Below, piece after piece: positions 60,696 through 64,000 of a stretch of DNA of 64,000 bases. This stretch comes from Apophysomyces variabilis. Its lineage: Eukaryota; Mucoromycota; Mucoromycetes; Mucorales; Mucoraceae. How positions within the stretch are numbered: the first letter of the stretch is position 1; each line of letters begins with the position of its first letter. The position numbers and the translations under genes were made by a program. A model generated the notes under the pieces. That model saw only the letters and a program-made list of their open reading frames with translations. It searched no databases and was not told the DNA's origin. Location of the stretch: assembly GCA_002749535.1 (NCBI GenBank), contig MZZL01000403.1:830209-894208 (forward strand), written 5' to 3'.

Positions 60696-62057
60696 ATGAG
60701 CGAGACCTTCCTCTTTACTTCTGAGTCTGTCGGCGAAGGACACCCTGGTAAGCACCGTCCAGAGCAAAAGACTTTTATGTCTTTGTCATGGCCATGACTG
60801 AACATGTCTTCCCTTTCAACAGACAAAATCTGCGACCAGATCTCTGACGCTATCTTGGACGCCTGTTTGGAGCAGGATCCTCTTTCCAAGGTTGCTTGTG
60901 AAACTGCCTCCAAGACCGGTATGATTATGGTGTTTGGTGAAATCACCACCAAGGCCAACTTGGATTATCAGAAGATTATCCGCAACACTATCAAGCAGAT
61001 CGGTTACGACGACTCTGACAAGGGCTTCGACTACAAGACCTGTAACGTGTTGGTTGCCATTGAGCAACAATCTCCCGATATCTCCCAAGGTTTGGTCCAA
61101 AAGTCCTTCAACATTGAGGATATTGGTGCTGGTGACCAGGGTATTATGTTCGGCTATGCCACTGATGAAACTCCCGAGATGATGCCTCTTACCGTTGTCT
61201 TGTCTCACAAGCTCAACAAGCGCATGGCTGATCTCCGTCGTGATGGTACCCTTGGCTGGCTTCGTCCCGACTCCAAGACCCAAGTCACCATTGAATACAA
61301 GAAGGAAAATGGTGCCATGATTCCTCTTCGTGTCGATACCATTGTTGTCTCTGTGCAACATTCCGCTGAAATCGAGACAGAGGATCTCCGCAAGGCCTTG
61401 ATGGAACACGTTGTCAAGCCTGTTGTTCCTGAACATCTCTTGAAGGATACCATCTACCACTTGCAACCCTCCGGCAAGTTCATCATTGGTGGTCCTCAGG
61501 GTGATGCTGGTCTCACTGGCCGTAAGATTATTGTCGACACCTATGGTAAGTTTTAAGTGAAATGGGAACCGTGGGATAAAGTTGTCTGACCGTTTTGCAT
61601 CACTATTTTAGGTGGTTGGGGTGGTCATGGTGGAGTAAGTTTTTGGGAAACTCAGGTTACAAGCGTGTTCATTCATCTGACCACAATTTCTTTTTTGTTC
61701 TAACAGGGTGCTTTCTCTGGTAAGGATTGGTCCAAGGTCGATCGTTCTGGTGCCTACACCGCTCGTTGGATCGCCAAGTCTTTGATTCATGCCAAGTTGG
61801 CTCGCAGATGCCTTGTCCAATTGTCCTATGCTATCGGTGTTGCTGAGCCTCTCTCCATCTTCGTTGACTCTTACGGCACTGGTAGCAAGCCTGACGCTGA
61901 ACTGGTTGAGATCATCCGTAAGAACTTCGATCTTCGCCCTGGTGTCATTGTCCAGGAACTTGATCTCTTCAAGCCCATCTACAAGCAGACTGCTGCCTAC
62001 GGTCACTTTGGCCGACCTGAGTTCACCTGGGAACAGCCCAAGGAGCTCAAGCTCTAA
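60696..62057 (+). CDS. S-adenosylmethionine synthetase
   Basis: Four exons: 60696-60747, 60823-61545, 61612-61634 (23-nt microexon, GGWGGHGG), 61707-62057. The product starts [27 protein letters not shown] (first exon ends at HP) and carries the family motifs. These are [18 protein letters not shown] with the catalytic His and metal Asp, the ATP loop [12 protein letters not shown], and [15 protein letters not shown] formed across the microexon. It ends in [12 protein letters not shown]. About 390 residues, as in other fungi. It makes SAM from methionine and ATP in the cytosol. Codon use is strongly biased (ccaag, gtc, ctc) compared with the other genes, as expected for a highly expressed enzyme. 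The minus-strand 216-codon ORF is a shadow. Confidence 0.97.
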
Positions 62058-62471
62058 GTTCCTCCATTCATATAAGTTTTCATGTTTTCAACAAACTGCA
62101 TGTTTACATATCCTGTGTCTGTACAAAGGACGAGAAAAGTTCCCATATTCAATTTTCCCTTCTCATTGTTAGATAATGTTCTTTTCTTTACTTACACTTT
62201 AGTTACTTTTCTTCTATTTTGGCGTTCAACATCGTCGGCCGACAGCCATCCCGGTTGCAGGATGGGTTTAACTTTTTTTCAAAAATAAAAATTCATTGTT
62301 GCACAAACAAACGGGACCGTGGTAATTTTTCGGAGCTTTTTGTTTTTAGCTCCAGGCACACACAAGCATCGAAATCTTTCCGTAAGGTCACCAATGAAGT
62401 AATTTCCTATGCTTATGGTGTCAGTGCATTTACCTATTTGTCTGCGCGTTTCTATTTTTTTATTTGCAGAA
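62058..62471. other. 3' flank of SAM synthetase
   Basis: About 410 bp up to the edge of repeat copy 2. T-rich, with AATAAAAATTC at about 62285 as a possible polyadenylation signal. Confidence 0.4.
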
Positions 62472-62631
62472 TGGGATACAAGTTTTTGCGGAATCCAAAA
62501 AATGATTTTGCATGATTGGATGAAAATATTTGCGGTCAGACTACCCTTCTTTGCGTACAGTCATGTCCATGTTCACTATTTACTGAGATAGTTTATTTCA
62601 AACCACAGCAAGACGAATTTATTTAAAGAAG

Positions 62632-63008
62632 TGGCTCTCTATTTTTGCACCTAACGAAAAAGCTCTCAGAGTGTCTGATCCATTCTTGACAGTCTGAGCG
62701 CTTTACTTTTCGCGCTGCTTGAACAATACGCTCTTGAAGGTTATCGTCAACTTATAAGGGCTCCCTTCTTACCCCAGCTTTCACTTTGGCCCAAAGCTAT
62801 TTTATTGGGTTAAGAAAGGGAGAGTAGAGAGGATAGAGACATTTGCATCTCTTTCTTCGACCAACTGCTTAACCTTGACTGGTGAATGGATGCGTGAATT
62901 ATCCATGACAAGATAATAACCGTTCATTCCATGGCAATCCAATCTTTTGTGATTGCTTAATGGACAAAGTTTAAAATATAATAGAAGAAAAGGAGAACAT
63001 AACAACAT
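62632..63008 (-). pseudogene. second decayed Tc1/IS630-like transposase end
   Basis: On the minus strand it begins like copy 1 (MLLCSPFLLLYFKL, then GMNGYYLVMDN) but reads SRIHSP where copy 1 has APIHTP. It loses the frame after VEERD, so the catalytic Glu lies in another frame. The remaining part continues out of frame to about 62632. Confidence 0.78.
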
Positions 63009-63244
63009 TCAGGGAAAATAAAAGTGGAACGTAAAGGCAATACAGTTGGGCAGAACCAGAACTGGGGTAGATTGCCCTGACAGCTTCTGATACCATAACT
63101 GACAGAAAAGGATATGATATCATCAATGACGTACAGAAACGAACGAAGAGGGTTTATTTCCTCTACAGATGTTCCATTCTGTTCGAGACCTTCTATCAGA
63201 CTGAATCCATTTACTCCTAGGACAATTGTTGTCTTATCTCTGAA

Positions 63245-63900
63245 TTGTTGTCATCCATAAGACATCCATCGATTTTCTTATCCATGACTGTAATTTTTGG
63301 TTTCAGTAATCACGTACTATTAAAGCGCGAAGGGACAACACCTTTTCTGCTCCTTGGCTCTGTTATCCAAAAGCATCCCCGGTATGTATTTCACATTGAC
63401 TATATGTACAGAATGACTGATGTCCGTCTTCTGTATCCTTTAGCCTGCATGACCTCTGTCCCAAACCACCTTGATTGTGTGAGTAAGCTCCCTGCACTCC
63501 ACTAGGTAAGTGAAAAATAAATGTTGTCTGTTTATGCATAGTGTCATTCATTATCTTCTGCTTTCAAGTTCTCGCCAGGTGTTGCATCGCTTCAAGTCCT
63601 CTGCAATGCGTTACCTTCAACCGGCCACTCATGGAAGCCGTGTCTCTCTCTTGCCCTCCCCACCGACACAGGTGCGGGACCGGCTCCTACCTTTGGGTAG
63701 GATTACTTTCGGGGGTAAGTAAACAAAAGATGTCAAGCTATCCTTCCATTTACTAACCATGAACATTCTTTTACGCTGCTCGAATAAATTTTTTGTCTAC
63801 TGGAGGACCAAGTTGAGGTAAGTAAAATATATTTCCCGCATAATCCACTTACTAATGACGCTTATTTATATCCCTTTTAGCGCAAACTTGATCCTTGCAT
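63245..63900 (+). other. intron-bearing coding-like segment inside the repeat
   Basis: Strong splice-like signals occur in series: GTAAGTG at 63506, GGTAAGTAAAC at 63715 and GGTAAGTAAAA at 63818. The latter two are followed by TACTAAC- and TACTAAT-type branch sites and the last by a TTTTAG acceptor at 63880. Between them coding-like pieces read RYLQPATHGSRVSLLPSPP, then FFVYWRTKLR and RKLDPCMGAKFV before a stop. I do not recognise the family; it may be a captured gene fragment or part of a retroelement. Confidence 0.45.
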
Positions 63901-64000
63901 GGGCGCAAAATTTGTTTAGAGTAGCGTAAAGAGATGTTCGATAAACAGTATGTGATACAAGCTATACATTCAATGGTACCCATACAATATTAAGCCTCCT

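Larger units (their letters stand above)
62472..63961 (-). mobile_element. repeat copy 2, inverted relative to copy 1
   Basis: Inverted relative to 48335-49806. The region 63245-63756 encodes the same ORF pieces as 48538-49049 with no amino-acid change in any of the four shared ORFs, while the transposase part has several substitutions and a frameshift. It also holds about 27 bp near 62498-62525 that copy 1 lacks. On its + strand an 8-bp word GATACAAG occurs at both edges (62474 and 63954). Confidence 0.75.

Noticed and set aside
60816..61466. 216-codon minus-strand ORF
   Set aside because: Antisense shadow of the strongly codon-biased SAM synthetase gene.

Overview
The window looks like nuclear DNA of an early-diverging fungus, most likely Mucoromycota (Mucorales-like). 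Genes are compact, on both strands, and cut by many short GT-AG introns (about 45-110 bp) with CTAAC/CTAAT-like branch sites. Gene content fits this group: a Dnmt2 tRNA methyltransferase, a caleosin, a decayed Fanzor (eukaryotic TnpB), a decayed Tc1-like transposase and a 'GEVKPP' repeat-family relic. Nothing bacterial or organellar was seen. All assignments come from reading translated sequence; no searches were run.

Layout. 0-2.6 kb: tail of an unknown gene, a TCAIM-like J-domain protein and a secreted cysteine-containing protein. 2.6-9.2 kb: gene-poor DNA containing a broken Fanzor gene. 9.2-18.3 kb: dense block with a mitochondrial S-adenosylmethionine carrier (+), UTP12 (-), an NKAP-family protein (+) and actin-related protein ARP4 (-). 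19.4-24.7 kb: secreted multicopper oxidase (-) and Dnmt2 (+). 27.8-34.3 kb: caleosin, GMC oxidoreductase and a DCAF12-like WD40 protein, all +. 35.3-45.7 kb: F-BAR/SH3 cytokinesis protein (-), folliculin-interacting protein FNIP/Lst4 (+) and SAGA subunit SGF73/ataxin-7 (-). 48.3-64 kb: a 12.7-kb segment with SAP18 (+), septin Cdc3/AspB (-), a TLC-like membrane protein (-) and S-adenosylmethionine synthetase (+), bounded by two inverted copies of a 1.5-kb repeat carrying a degenerate Tc1/IS630-type transposase end.

Most genes are housekeeping: chromatin (ARP4, SGF73, SAP18), ribosome biogenesis and RNA (UTP12, NKAP, Dnmt2), SAM metabolism (synthetase, carrier), cytokinesis (septin, F-BAR) and nutrient signalling (FNIP). 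They are not organised as a pathway cluster.

The most notable items are the Fanzor relic, in which the first RuvC aspartate has become histidine while the other two acidic residues survive; the inverted repeat pair with unevenly conserved halves; three likely GC-AG introns; and a caleosin with a long acidic tail carrying a recurring LTGV-like motif.
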